This document shows positions 1-11,797 of a stretch of DNA of 64,000 nt, piece after piece (positions within the stretch are counted from its first letter, which is position 1; each line of letters begins with the position of its first letter). The notes under the pieces are model-generated. The model worked only from the letters and a program-made list of their open reading frames with translations, did no database searches and was not told the origin of the DNA. Location: contig CASBWL010000411.1 in the NCBI GenBank assembly GCA_949130495.1, positions 62,001 through 126,000 of the forward strand, in the 5' to 3' direction. The position numbers were made by a program, and so were the translations under genes. This stretch comes from Sambucus nigra (taxonomy: Eukaryota > Streptophyta > Magnoliopsida > Dipsacales > Adoxaceae).

Positions 1-309
1 TGTATACCTTAGAGATAAGTATAGATAGTTCAAAATGAAAAAAAGTCATCAAGAGGCACAACTAAATGATCAAAAACTTATTTATTTCATTATCCAAAAT
101 TTCCATGCATTACATCGGCGTAAGGAGTCAAACGACTTCCCTTGCCAGCACTACACCTACTAAAAAACCCAAATAATAAAAAGCCCCGCTACTCCTAAAA
201 ATCACCCTCTAATTATTCCCACAAAGCACAAAACTACACTTATTACAAAAAGCTTCCCAAAGCCCTACCCGCAGCTGCCAAGGGAACCAACACCATCATC
301 ACTGGCATC
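1..309. other. No gene seen
   Basis: AT-rich sequence with no coding region or repeat that I can support. It lies just downstream of the minus-strand DUF7745-like pseudogene and probably belongs to the same Tat-like element. Confidence 0.4.
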
Positions 310-1553
310 CTAGGCTCCTGAAACCTCCCCTGCCTGAATGGAGTATCGCAGACGCTCCATAGAGCGATAAGCCTGGACTATCTTAGGGTAGACCACAACG
401 CCTCCCTCTATAGTGTCAGATATGGAAAACCACCTTTGACTGGTCTCCACAGCTAGCAACCTGGCCACTACATTCTTCCACAACCACTTCATGTAATCCC
501 CGGAGACATACCAAACTCTCCCGGTAGACTGAGAAGGACGGGTCGGCGGACGACGATTCTCCCATAGAGAACCAAGACATAATGGCATACGCTCTGTCAG
601 GTCCTCTACAGGAAAGAAGTTTGGTGTCCGCGGTGGCACAATTTTCTCCTAACCAAATTGGTGCAGCCGCCGCCAGGGAAAGTAGAAAGTGGTCTGCCTG
701 AGGCCTACTAACCGGACATATTGGTACTCCCCGAGTTCCAGAATGGGAAACAACTCCCCCCACCAAGGAACATACCAGCGTAAGCCTTGAGCCCCGTGCT
801 CTACAAAAAAATTCTCCCAACTCTCAATGTTCTGGCCTACACTATTAAAATAAGGTGAGAACAAGTTTGGAACCACCGACACGGGGTAATTAGGTGGCAC
901 CACCATGCGGAATCTCTTCGACAACCACATAAATAATATTACTGGGCTACCCCTCAGAAATTCAGACCGACCCTCCCTCCAGGCATCCAGTCCATTCAAG
1001 GTCTCTGCCAGTATCACCGCCGCAGAATTACGATGGTATGACATCCAAGAAACGATAGCAGCCAGTTGGGGTTCCACCATCATCTCCCCCATCACCAACA
1101 AGACTTTTGAAACAATGCCTAAGGTGAAGGCCCCGGCATATCCAGCATCACCCACATCCTGCGAATGCACAAACTGCAACACCGCCAGAAGGGAAATTAT
1201 TCTTCCCGTAACTAATGGCTTGGCCGTCGAAGGCAAAATATTAAGAAGTTCAGCTAGTAATTCCCTGGGAGAATGGGAAAACTCAGGCAGAGCCGCATCA
1301 ACACTGGGATTTATTCCCAGAATGGAAGAAAATTCCTAGTTGGTAGGACAAATCTCATCCAACCCGAAGCGGAATATATGATCCTCGGGATCCAAAACTC
1401 GACAGCCGCCATTAGCATGTTCCACTCAATGGGCCGGTTGCACCACAAAGAGACTCGCCGCATATGAAAGGCGTCATAATCACCATTGTAAGAGCACATT
1501 GCTTCCAAGGCTTCGAGGTAATTGGCGAACTCAATACTACCAGGGAGAGCCAT
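310..1553 (-). pseudogene. DUF7745-like retroelement-associated gene, broken
   Basis: The minus strand reads from an ATG at 1553 to a stop at 310 and gives about 410 residues once breaks are ignored. The middle resembles the DUF7745 family, proteins of unknown function that are common in plant retroelements: a segment like FRFGLDEICPTN, then EFSSILGINP, then a GFLRGSP/LFMWL-like stretch (FLRGSPVILFMWL) and an LRWYVPWW segment near the usual RWYPxW position. It is a pseudogene. A 1-base deletion lies near 1402-1408 (the reading passes from VEFW into DPEDH), and TAG stops interrupt the frame at about 1336-1338 and 649-651. It is antisense to the Tat-like LTR at 7.3-8.4 kb and runs parallel to the plant mobile domain pseudogene at 2450-4356. 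This suggests an additional antisense gene carried by the retroelement. The family call is from memory of its conserved pattern; the breaks are seen directly. Confidence 0.68.
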
Positions 1554-2135
1554 CTTGCAAAGAGATAATAAGCAAGTAAGAATGTGAAAAAGGAAGAAAG
1601 TGAAAAGGGTGAGGAGGAAAGCCCCATCCACACCCCCTGTTATACTTGGAAACTCTTAAGCAAAAATAAGGAACCCTGTAGAAATCGGAGTAAAACTTGC
1701 CCCAGAAAGTACCAAGCAATTGAAGAAAGTGAAATCAAAGGCTTGGATTGATTGGACTAGACTGACATGTCGATGGGCAGGATAGGGGTCATGCCGATCG
1801 ACAACCCCCTATTTTGGGAAAATTCCCCTTTTCCTCTTTTGTCAAAATTAAAAAAAAAACTCAATAAAATAATTTTTACCTTAAGGAAATTCCGAATTAC
1901 CTTTATACTTATGCTTTTACTAATCTTATTTTAATAAAATCATTTTCAAATCAATTTTCAAAATTCTTTTTACGGTCTTAGTAGCAATGTAAAAAGAACA
2001 TATGCATTAATCACTAAAACAAGAAAATAAACAAAAAAAATTCATTCTTCATTTGCATATATTTTGCTGTGTTACATTGACATTTTACAAGAAAAACAGA
2101 AAAATAATGGGACTCAGCCCAAAACCCCATTTATT

Positions 2136-2185
<50 letters not shown>

Positions 2186-2449
2186 ACTCTCTCTCTCTCT
2201 TCTTTTTCTCTCTAAGATCCCCCATCCCTGCGACGCGTTGTCTTCCCCCTGCGACGAGACGATGTGCCACCACTTCTAGAGCTCGACACTTCCCTGGACG
2301 AGGCAGACGGCACCAAGCAAGAAGTTATCGAAATCGCCTCACGAATATGAGCAGTCGCTGAAGATATCCAGTCCCGATGTCCTTCAGCCAAGTGGTCGAA
2401 ACACTGATATTCACCGAGAAATAATAGAAAATATCCAATCAGTCAAGCA
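1554..2449. other. Spacer upstream of the DUF7745-like gene
   Basis: No coding region is supported here. It holds the 5' flank of the minus-strand DUF7745-like gene, including a segment at 1781-1800 that matches the flank of the plant mobile domain gene, and the microsatellite at 2136-2213. The rest is AT-rich. Confidence 0.5.
2136..2213. repeat. (CT)n-(CA)n-(CT)n compound microsatellite
   Basis: About 24 bases of CT repeats are followed by about 27 bases of CA and then CT again. Small open frames crossing it are low-complexity artefacts. Confidence 0.95.
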
Positions 2450-4356
2450 TGAGGAAAGAGAAAGAAGTCGAGGAAAAAAAAAAGACATACGACAGGCCAA
2501 AGGACCACCTCCGTCAGACCCAACTCCTCCGGGTCGATCGCATGAGAGCGATGCTACACACGCATAGATCCACCATCATCTCGTCGAAGGTTGTAACTAA
2601 GGGAATACATTTGCACAAAATACGGCCCTGATGCCGTCGTCATCGCCGCTGACATAGGAGCACCGCCTGCGCTATGAGAGGACCCCACCTGCCGACTCGA
2701 GCCCGCCCTAGGGAGAGGCATCACATCATATATTCTAGGGGGGCATCAACACACTCTAGACGAAGTCTAAATAATCGTACATCGCCGCTATGTCAGTATA
2801 CAGAGAGTATGGCTCCCCTATCATCGCAACCACCCGGGCATCATCAGACATCTCCCGCATGCGCCTCATGAACATAGTGGGCCTCACCGGTGGCACCTCA
2901 ACCTCTCCCTCCATAATCTACCGAACTACCCTCTCCCCAAGATAATAGGAGTAGCCGAACTCATGCGCCAGTAGGCATCGCATTTACGCATGTCCACCCA
3001 TCACCCCGGTGTGCTGAATAGCCGTCCCCCAGGGATAAAACGTCACCTGCAAATCCCCAAAAAAAGTGAAGGATCAGTATCAACAAAATGTCATCAAAGG
3101 AAAGGACCAGTCTTAACGACAAAAATAAAGCTTACCTGCTCACTCGTCAGGCCATTCAAGACCTGACGCACTGCCTCTAGAGAAAGGTTCTTCTTCGACT
3201 GTTGGTTGGACCCCTGTCACCGGAACATCCGACAGAAGTCCCCCCAGAGTCATCCTTCAAAGAAATTAGTTGGGTGTTCAACCCAATCTCCTCGTTGAAC
3301 CACGTCTGTAAAGGACAATGATCAACATTCAAGAAATAAAAAATAAGTGCATGAATGGAAAATGAGAATATATAAAGGAAAATGCGCAAAATAAAGAATA
3401 CCTCCAGAAGATACGTGCCCCAGTAAAAGTCGATCGGCAGCACCGACTGAATGCATCCAAAGAATAGTAAATGGTCGCCAAAGTGAGGCTCCCCCATTCA
3501 TAGAAGCGCATGTTCGAAAACACCCTCAGAAATGGCAGAAATCACAAGTGGACGACGTCGTCACTCGTCGCCACGTGAAAACCTCCCAACACCAGAAAGA
3601 TAAATAAGCGGGACATCTGATGCACATGTTGCCCATCATTTTCATCAACCCTCCTCCTAAAAAAAAGCTCCCTCAAAGAAGACAAGCAGAGGGAATCACC
3701 AGAAATCACCCTCTCCACGTCACCTAGAGCCGCCGTCACTGCCTCCGACATCACCCTCAGCGTCCTGTCCACCTCAATTCGGGCACCCTCGAAATCCAGC
3801 CCCAGCAAATGATGAACATCAATGGGAGTTACCGTCATCTCCCCGAAGTCAAAATGGGAGGTGTGGGTTGTGTTCCACCACCTCTCTCCTAAGGCACATA
3901 GAACCGAAGTGGAGGGGGTGTCTCATCTAAAACCGACGCTAGCCTCCCAAAACCCACAGAGGACACCATCTAATGCACCACAATAGGAAGGTGCTCCCAA
4001 ACATCCTTAAGACCTATCTTACCGCGGGCATAAATAGTCAACATAGAGACGTCAGACTGTCAAGAAATGAAGAAAATCCTTATAAAATTCAAGAAATAAA
4101 GCAATCTTGTTAAGAAAAGAAGAAAGGAATACCAAGAGTCATGCAATACTTACATAATCACCAGGGTTCACCACCCTTGAAGAGTGATGACACGAAGGCT
4201 CGTGCAGAAGAGTCTGATCATCCGCCACAAGCTCAAACGAGTCAAAAGAATTCTCGCTACCCATGCGAGGGGCACCCTAGCCCTCCGCTCTAACCCTGCC
4301 CTGTCATCCACATTAAGCCATGCCATGTGGGTCGCACTGCTTGAGAATTCAGCCAT
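2450..4356 (-). pseudogene. Plant mobile domain (PMD, aminotransferase-like) gene, broken
   Basis: On the minus strand an ATG at 4356 opens MAEFSSSATHMAW. After a probable intron, the PMD core appears in pieces: RWWNTTHTSHFDFGEMTVT, VHHLLGLDFEG, then LFIFLVLGGF near 3560, then a segment like FYEWGSLTLA near 3490, and a C-terminal part with HEFGYSYYLGERVVR near 2950. PMD proteins are plant-specific, occur in MAIN-type host genes and as passengers in gypsy and MULE transposons, and have no proven enzymatic activity. The gene is degraded. Stop codons and a frame change separate the N-terminal half from TSHFDFG near 3850-3960, and the start of the C-terminal exon contains stops. Possible introns lie near 4060-4150 and 3310-3420. 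The extent below 2750 is a low-complexity tail and is uncertain. It is antisense to the nearby Tat-like LTR. Confidence 0.72.
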
Positions 4357-4440
4357 TTTGAACGTTGGGACTATTTGCAGAGGTTTATACCAGAAGAAAA
4401 GAAGTCAGAAAGCTAAGAAAAATGAGGAGAACCCGCCCCT

Positions 4441-4448
4441 TTTTTATA
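4441..4448 (-). promoter_or_regulatory. TATA box of the PMD gene
   Basis: The minus strand reads CCTATAAAAAAGG about 90 bases upstream of the ATG at 4356, a normal spacing for a plant core promoter. Just upstream lies a segment (4458-4475) shared with the flank of the DUF7745-like gene at 1781-1800. Confidence 0.55.
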
Positions 4449-4869
4449 GGAGGCTAAGGGTCATGCCGATTGTAGCCCCTTCCACCTACCGACCGACACT
4501 GAGCCTTTCACCTACTTGAGGCATCCCAAAGACCGTGCCAATACCGATTGGCACACCTCCATCCATGCCGGTTGGCACACCCTCCAAAGTTTTGTACGAA
4601 AAATCCGAAAAAATGCTAGAAAATCCCAAAAAATTCCTAAAATTGCCAAATCCATTCTAGCACCTTGTTCACCAAGGAAAACATTTTTTTACATCCCCAA
4701 CGGAATTCCAGAGAATCATTCTCCACAACAACATCTCCAAAGGACACTCCAAATATTCCTCGAGCTACAAAATCCTTGGATCATTCACTATTCCCCAGCG
4801 GAACCTAAAATGCAATCATCATCCCCAATGGAGTCGTTAAATTTCTCGCAGGAAAGTACACCTCTTTAT

Positions 4870-6229
4870 GGTCAGAATTGTCCTCGATCTTGGATCGTCA
4901 CCTCAGTTAGGTCAGAATTGACCTCGATCTTCGGTCGTCACCTCTCTTAGGTCAGAATTGACCTCTGTCTTGGTTCGTCACCTTATTAAGGTCAGAATTG
5001 AGCTCGGTCCTCGGTCGTCACCTCTCTTAGGTCATAATTGACCTCAGTCTTGGATTGTCACCTCAATTAGGTTAAGATTGACCTCGGTCCTCAGTCGTCA
5101 CCTCTTTTAGGTCAGAATTGACCTCAATCTTGGATTGTAACCTTAGTTAGGTCAGATTTGACCTCGGTCTTGGATCATCACCTCTTTTAAGTCTAAATTA
5201 ACCTCGGTCCTCAGTCGTCACCTCTTCAAGGTCAGAATTGACCTTGATCTTGGATCATCACCTCAGTTAGGTCAGAATTAAGCTCGATCCTTGGTCGTCA
5301 CCTCTCTTTGGTCAGAATTGACCTCGATCTTGGATCGTCACCTCAGTTAGGTCAGAATTTACCTCAGTCCACAATCGTCACCTCTCTTAGGTCAGAATTG
5401 ACCTCGATCTTAAATCGTCACCTTAGTTAGGTCGTAATTGACCTCGATCTTCGATCGTCACCTCCTTTAGGTTAGAATTGAACTCAGTCTTAGATCGTCA
5501 CCTCTTTTAGGTCAGAATTGAACTCGATCCTCGATCGTTACCTCTTTTAGGTCAGAATTAACCTGGGTATTAGATTGTCGCCTTAGTTAGGTCAGATTTG
5601 ACCTCGGTTCTCGATCGTCACCTCTCTTAGATCATAATTAACCTTGGTCTTAGATCGTCACCTCAGTTAGGTCATAATTGACCTCGATCCTCGGTCTTCA
5701 CCTTTCTTATGTCATAATTGACCTTGGTCTTGGATCGTCACCTTAGTTAGGTCAGAATTGACCTCCGTCCTCGGTTGTCACCTCTTTTAGGTCAGAATTG
5801 ACCTCGGTCTTGGATCATAACCTCAAATAGGTTTGAATTGACCTCAGACCTCGGTCGTCACCTCTTTTAGGTCAGAATTGACCTTAGTCTTAGATTGTTA
5901 CCTTAGTTAGGTCAGAATTGACCTCGGTCCTCAGTCATCACCTCTTTTAGGTCAAAATTGACCTCGATATTGGATCGTCACCTCTTTTAGGTTAGAATTG
6001 ACCTCGGTCCTCGATCATCACCTCTTTTAGGTCAGAATTGGCCTCGTTCTTGGATCATCACCTTAGTTAGGTCAGAATTGACCTCGGTCCTCGATCGTCA
6101 CCTCTTTTAGGTTAGAATTGACCTTGGTCCTAGATCGTAACCTTTGTTAGGTCAAAATTGCCCTCCGCCCTCGGTCGTCACCTCTTTTAGGTCAGAATTG
6201 ACCTCGACCCTCTGAATCGGTCATCCACA
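4870..6229. repeat. 40-bp tandem array, 34 units in strict register
   Basis: Units start at 4870 and then every 40 bases up to 6190. A typical unit begins GGTCAGAATTGACCTC and ends in GTCACCTC plus five bases. Two subtypes mostly alternate: one with CTTGGAT and CAGTTA, the other with CCTCGGT and TTTTA, giving an 80-bp dimer. Each unit starts with a short dyad, GGTCA-GAAT-TGACC. No net insertion or deletion has accumulated across about 1.36 kb although many substitutions have; the last unit is partly degraded. It lies between the antisense PMD gene and the LTR-like region, where Tat-lineage elements often carry tandem repeats. Confidence 0.95.
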
Positions 6230-6439
6230 TCCCTTAGTCCACAAAACAGACCTCTCTCCATCATGTAGTGTCTATTCGATGGTCTTTACTTGTTCCAAGC
6301 TCACCCATCGAGGGTCTCTGTAGACACCACATTCTAGGACCAACTCGTCTCTCCTTAGAACCCCAATACTTTTCATCTCCACCGCAAACCTAGGTCGCAC
6401 TCTAAGTACCGATCTAGAGACCATCAGGCGCCCTCGAGA

Positions 6440-7260
6440 CCCATTTGACTTCGGTCAATTTTTTTGTCAGAGAAAAAGCTCTTTGAATATTTTAAGGGCT
6501 CCAAATACCCTTTCCAATGGTCTTCCCCATGCATGAATCGATATAATGATTCGAACTTTCATTATCGAAAATTGATTTAGAATCCATCGGGAGCCCTCGG
6601 GCCCTGAATTAACCCCAATCAACTCCGTCGTAAGAGTGAAAGCTCTTTGAATAATTTAATGTCATTGAAACCCCTTTCCAACGGTCCGCCCCGTGCGTGA
6701 AACAGCGTAACCGTTCGGATGAACGATCAGTTTTCCCCCAAAAATTGATCCAGAGGACACTAGGCGCTCCCGAACTCCTTTTGACTAAAGTCAACTCTTC
6801 AGCTCAAACGAGGCTGAATGAATCTACGAAGGTCAATGAATACCCTTTCTAACAATCTGCCCCGTGCGTGATTCTGACTTACAGCCCGAACGAATGATCC
6901 GTTTTACTCCTAGAGGTCACAAGGCGCTTTCAGACCCCGGTTGACCAAGGTTAACTTTTTGAACCAAGCAAAACTATTTGAAATGTCAAAGTACATCTCC
7001 GAACCTTTCCAACGGTCCACCCCGTGCGCGATTCCGACTTACCATATGGACAAACGATCTGTTTGCATTCGGCGATCTCCCGTCCAGAGGATCGACGTGC
7101 GCTTCCGAGCTACATTTGACCTAAAGTCAACTCCCAAACCTGGGAGAAGTCCTAAGGACTCTCTAAGGTATCTGAAATACCTTTCTAACAGTATGCCCCG
7201 TGCGGGAATAACGATTTGTGCGCTACAATCATTTTTCCAGAAAAATTCGTACGAGACTGC
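6440..7260. repeat. Degenerate tandem repeat, period 160-176 bp, about five copies
   Basis: A core like CCTTTCCAACGG followed by CCCCGTGCGTGA recurs at about 6508, 6672, 6843, 7003 and 7179. Each copy also has a segment resembling TTTGACTAAAGTCAACT. It directly follows the 40-bp array and precedes the LTR-like region. Confidence 0.8.
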
Positions 7261-8545
7261 CAATTGGCAGGTCCTGAACCCTGCCTACCGACACAGTGTC
7301 AAGGGTGACCTACCGACAGGCACCCTCTGGGTTAGGCTGATTGGCACCCACCTTTTTCCCTATAAATAAGGGCCATGACCTCATTCACAAGACATAGAAA
7401 ACCCATAAGCATCACTGATCTCAACAACATTCTCTCGAAGTCAGTGAAGTTCCATATGAGAAGTTTCATTCAAGCCTAAATGCCCATCCTTGTCACACCC
7501 AATTTGGCAAATATCCTTCTCTCTCATCAACATACATAATCATTTAAAGGATTTAATCCAATATCTAAGCTCAAGCTCCAAAAAAGGTTCAATTCCTTAT
7601 CCTCCTCTTTTAAATCTCTTGTTTTTTTAGATTCATAATCTAGTTTCACTCTAATCCATATGTATTAACATCTACACTATTATTATTATTGCGCATACTT
7701 TATTTTTCTTAAAAAACCCAAAAACAAATAAAAGAGGGTTACACCCGTAAATTCCAAACAGAATTATCCACCACACTTTTTAAAAACCAAAAATACATTT
7801 TCTACACGCACACACCTAATAAAATTCCGTTCGAATCTATGGGATAAACCCCACCCCTATTCAACATTCGAACTACGTGGACTTTCATGCCTTTATAGGC
7901 TACGTAGGCATCTCGGATTAAAATCCAAGATTCGTTTCCAACTTTTCAATTTTCTAATTTCTCTTATTTTTTATATTCCTCAAAATCCATGATTTTTATA
8001 CATATACATATAATATGCTTGTTCGCGTTTCATCTCAAACATATTATAGTTTCCCAATAACGAGCAATATCTCGACGAGCGCTCATATTCTATCTTCTAC
8101 ATTTATTATTATTTTGGGAATATTCCAGTGGATGACCTCACCCTATCTTTTCCATGGTATGGGTCGAACGATTCCAATCCCCATTATATAAACACATACA
8201 CAAAATTTACGGGGATAAAAGGAAATATTAATATTTGCCCATGAGAGACCGAAATGGCGGGATGGGTGCCTAACACCTTTCCATTCCATAACTTAGCCCC
8301 TGGACCTCCGATCTATTGGTTTGGTATGCATCAGTTTGTCTTTGATGTCGCTCTCTTGAAGTGGCAACGTGTTCTTTTACCTGCTTTGTGCAAAATAGGC
8401 TGGCTACTCTATCTCTATACATTCACCCCACACTGACAATGGTCAAAGCACCTTTCAAAGAGAAGGGTGCGAGATCGCAACACAGTTCTTCCTCGAGGGA
8501 TCCTCCTCGTCCCCCCGGAACGAACACCGTGCCGACCGGGATGGC
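7261..8545 (+). mobile_element. LTR-like region of a Tat-type Ty3/gypsy element
   Basis: A TATA box lies at 7361, followed by a transcribed-leader-like segment. Further on, GAACTACGTGGAC and GGCTACGTAGGCATC (about 7868-7905) and GATGGGTGCCTAACACC (about 8261-8277) resemble segments I recall from LTRs of Tat/Ogre/Retand-lineage elements. Exact LTR ends, target duplication and primer-binding site were not found, so the limits are approximate. The GC-richer stretch at 8436-8545 may be the start of the internal region. Orientation is plus, opposite to the two pseudogenes to its left. Confidence 0.5.
7361..7368 (+). promoter_or_regulatory. TATA box of the Tat-like LTR
   Basis: CCCTATAAATAAGG is a canonical plant TATA box in the LTR-like region. 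It would start transcription near 7390. Confidence 0.6.
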
Positions 8546-8549
8546 CACG

Positions 8550-11500
8550 CTTGGAATATCCCAATTGAAGCAAATACTCTTAGAAATTTTTCGTCCAAAC
8601 TTCAACTACTGAAAAAGGACCTTATGAGTTGGAATAAATCCTCTAATCCCAACATTTTTTTTCAAGTCAAGCAGCTAGAAGAAGATGTTAATATAAAGGA
8701 GATTCTCTTTGAGCACATCCAAATTCTTATGACAGAGAACAGTTATCAAAATCAAAAGCTCGGTTATTAAGAGCTTTGAAGCTAAAAGAAGCTTTTTGGC
8801 ATCAGAAAATGAGAGGTAGATGGATTATTGAAGGAGTAGCAAACACCAAGGTATTTCATGCCTTTGTAAAAACTAGAAATGCAAAATTATTGATCCATAG
8901 AATTAAAGATAAAACAGAAAATTGGATTACTTACCTAAGGCCATCCAAGATAAATTCATAGATCACTTTAAAAACTTGTTTCAAGCAGAAAACCTAAAAG
9001 ATGATGATGTCCTTTTTGATGCTTTGGACTCTAAAGTAACTGATATCCAATTTATGATGACCTTCCAACAGAAAGTGAGATTCAACAAGCAATTTCTGAC
9101 CTCAATGCAGATAGCTGTGCATGGCCAGATGGTTTTCATGGATATTTCTGCTCCAAGTTTTGGGACATCATAAAAAATGATCTCATTCAAGTAGTTCTCT
9201 ATTTCTTTTCAGACAGAGATCTTCTCAAGAGTTGGACCGACTCTAATATTATCCTTATTCCCAAAATCCAATTGCCAACCTCTTGTTCTGATTTTAGGCC
9301 CATTAGCCTCTGTAATTTCTAATAAAAAATCATAACAAAAATTTTTGCAAATAGACTCTCTATTATCCTTCCCAACCTCATAGGCAAATCTCAATCAAGT
9401 TTTGTAAAGGGTAGGCTTATCTCAAAAAATATCATCTTAGCTTAAGAGCTCATATTTTTATTGGTAGAAAAACTTACGGCCTAGTTATCAAATTTGACCT
9501 ATATAAAGCCTATGATAGAGTATCATGGATTTTCCTCATAAAAATCCTAAGGAGGTTTCGTTTCTCATAAATTTTCATTAATAGAATTTGGAGACTGTTA
9601 TCGAACAACTCGTTTTCAACCATTGAAAATGTCCATGTAGCTAGATATTTCAAATATAGTAGAGGTCTTAAACAAGGAGATTCTCTATCTCCTGGTCTTT
9701 TTGTCCTAGTTGCTGAAGTCCTAAACAAAGGCATTCACAAATTAATTAGCTAAGGAAAGGTTGGCTCCTTTTTTCACCCTAGACACACTCCTCTCCCAAG
9801 TAACTTGAGCTTTGCAGATGACTCTATAATTTTTTGTAATGGAACCTCATCTAGTCTGAAAAATTTAATGAAATTCTTGATTTTTTTTTTATAAAGGCTC
9901 AGGTCAAGTTATTAACTATGAGAAATGCAACTATACAGTTCCCTATTCTATCAGCAAAAGGAGCAAAAAGACCATCGAAGATCTACCTAGATTCAAGCTG
10001 AAGAAATTCCCTTTGAAATACTTGGGATGCCCTATTTTCTATGGGAGGCCAAAGCATGCTTATTTTGATGATTTGATTCATAGAATTAAGTCCAAAATTA
10101 AAGGTTGGCAAACAAAATTTATGTCTTTCCCAGGTAGAAGAACATTAATAAATTTAGTCCTAGCCTCTATTCCAATACATGCTATATTTGTCCTTAATCC
10201 TCCTCTCAAGACCCAAAATTTCATCAAAAGCCTATTTAGCAACTTCTTATGAGGATCCTCAATTGAATTTGGAAATAGGCATCATTGGATCAGTTGGGAC
10301 AAGCTCTGTTACCCAATCTCAGAAGAAGGACTTGGTTTCAAAGATTTGAAAGACTCCATCAAAGATTTTATCATGAAGATTTGGTGGCACTTATCTAACT
10401 CTAACTCTTTGTGTTCTTCTTTTCTTAAATGCAAGTTATCTTACTCGACTTCGAGTAACAACCCTACTCTCAAGAGATTAAACAAAATCAGAGACAAAAC
10501 TGATAGTTTCATTATTGAAATAGACTCATCCAAATACTAGGCTCTTTCTACCAGTGGGGAATTCACTACTAGATCAGCTTGGGAAGCCATAAGGAAAGTC
10601 AGGCCATCATCTTTTCTCTTTAATTACACTTGGAAACTAGAAATCCCTCATAAGCTCTTTATTTTACTTTGGAAATGTATGCACATGATAGTTCCCCTAG
10701 GAGATATGATTCAATTAAAAGGAATCAAGATTGCCTTTGTCTGCAGATGCGGTTATGAACAATCTGAAAACTTCAATCATCTATTCATTGATGGTCCTTT
10801 AGCTAAGAGCATTTGGTCATTCTTTGTTTCTTTAGTTTGCATCAATATATCCACCTTATTTTTTCATGAACTTCTGATGTCATGGTGGCTCAAAAATTCT
10901 AGCAAAGACTTCATAAAATTCCTTCTTATTTTAGTGCCCGGTTCAATTTTCTGGGAGATATGGATGAGTAGAAACATATGTGTTTTTGAAGATGAGATAA
11001 TTGATGCCTTCAATATAATTTCAAATGTTATCAATCTCATCAGCAGTTGTTCTTCTCAATATCAATTCAAATCCTCATTTCTTTTTTATGACGACCTTCA
11101 AAGTTTGTTTAACCTAAAATAAAAAAATATATACCTGCTCCTTTCACATTGTTAAATGGTCTGCTCCAAAGAATCCTATTTCAAGCTTAATTGTGATGGG
11201 CCATTTAAAGGTAATCCTGGGAAGTCAGGGTCAAGGGGTATTATTAGAAATTATAAAGTTCATATCATTCAAGCCTTTGCTTGTTTTAAAGGCAGTATCT
11301 CCAACAATAAAGCTGAATGTATTGCCATTCTTAAAGGCCTTTAAATCTGTAAAAATCTTAATATGAATCATATTATTGTGGAGTTTGACTCCAAAATGGT
11401 TATTGATATTCTTAAAGGAAAAATTCTAAAAAAAACCTTGGTCCCTAATACATGTCCTTAGTGAAATTAAAGGGATCAACCTTCAAATGGAGTTTATTCA

Positions 11501-11797
11501 TTGTTAGAGAGAATAAAATGCAGTTGCTGACAGTCTTGCCAATTATGGAGCTCTTTCTTCAGGCCATCAGCCATTTTTATCAGTTTCAGCTCTTCCCAAG
11601 ATAGTTAAAGGATGTTTCAAAATGGATTAAATAGGCATGACATCTATTATGTTTTTTTAACAAAGTTTCTTTAGTTACCATTATTTTTAATTTTTATTGA
11701 ATTTTTCTTGTATACGACACTAAGGTTAGGCTTTTCTACCTTTGATTTAATATATTTGGGAGCATTGCTCTCTTCATAAAAAAAAATTAAAAAAACT
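8550..11797 (+). mobile_element. L1-type LINE, 5'-truncated
   Basis: This non-LTR retrotransposon fragment has the region before RT, the RT itself, a zf-RVT domain and a C-terminal RNase H, and ends in an A-rich tail (about 11779-11797). The endonuclease part is missing. Just after the tail the sequence is copia gag, but the left flank is not copia, so the insertion site has been rearranged. A six-base CTCGAG occurs on both sides (about 8491 and 11798) but is too short to be trusted as a target duplication. Confidence 0.88.
8553..11640 (+). pseudogene. LINE ORF2 (reverse transcriptase, zf-RVT, RNase H), broken
   Basis: Translation across several frames gives the order of an L1-type ORF2. RT blocks are seen as ILIPKI and DFRPISLCN (about 9250-9320), KAYDRVSW (about 9510), GLKQGDSLSPGLF (about 9665-9705) and SFADDSIIFC (about 9808-9840), where the two aspartates are the expected catalytic pair. 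A later segment has KYLGCPIFYGRP (about 10018). The zf-RVT region (about 10556-10835) contains SAWEAIR and a CRCGYEQSENFNHLF stretch. RNase H begins with KLNCDGPFKGNPGKSG near 11185 and continues with SNNKAE. RT would copy LINE RNA at a nicked target. Many stops and frame changes are present, for example after CNF near 9320, so it is inactive. Confidence 0.88.

Noticed and set aside
4870..6229. CRISPR-like regularly spaced repeats
   Set aside because: There are no unique spacers: the whole 40-base unit repeats, and the context is a plant retroelement.
6941..7369. A 142-residue open frame
   Set aside because: It lies in the 160-176 bp array and shows no domain; the reverse strand is also open in part.
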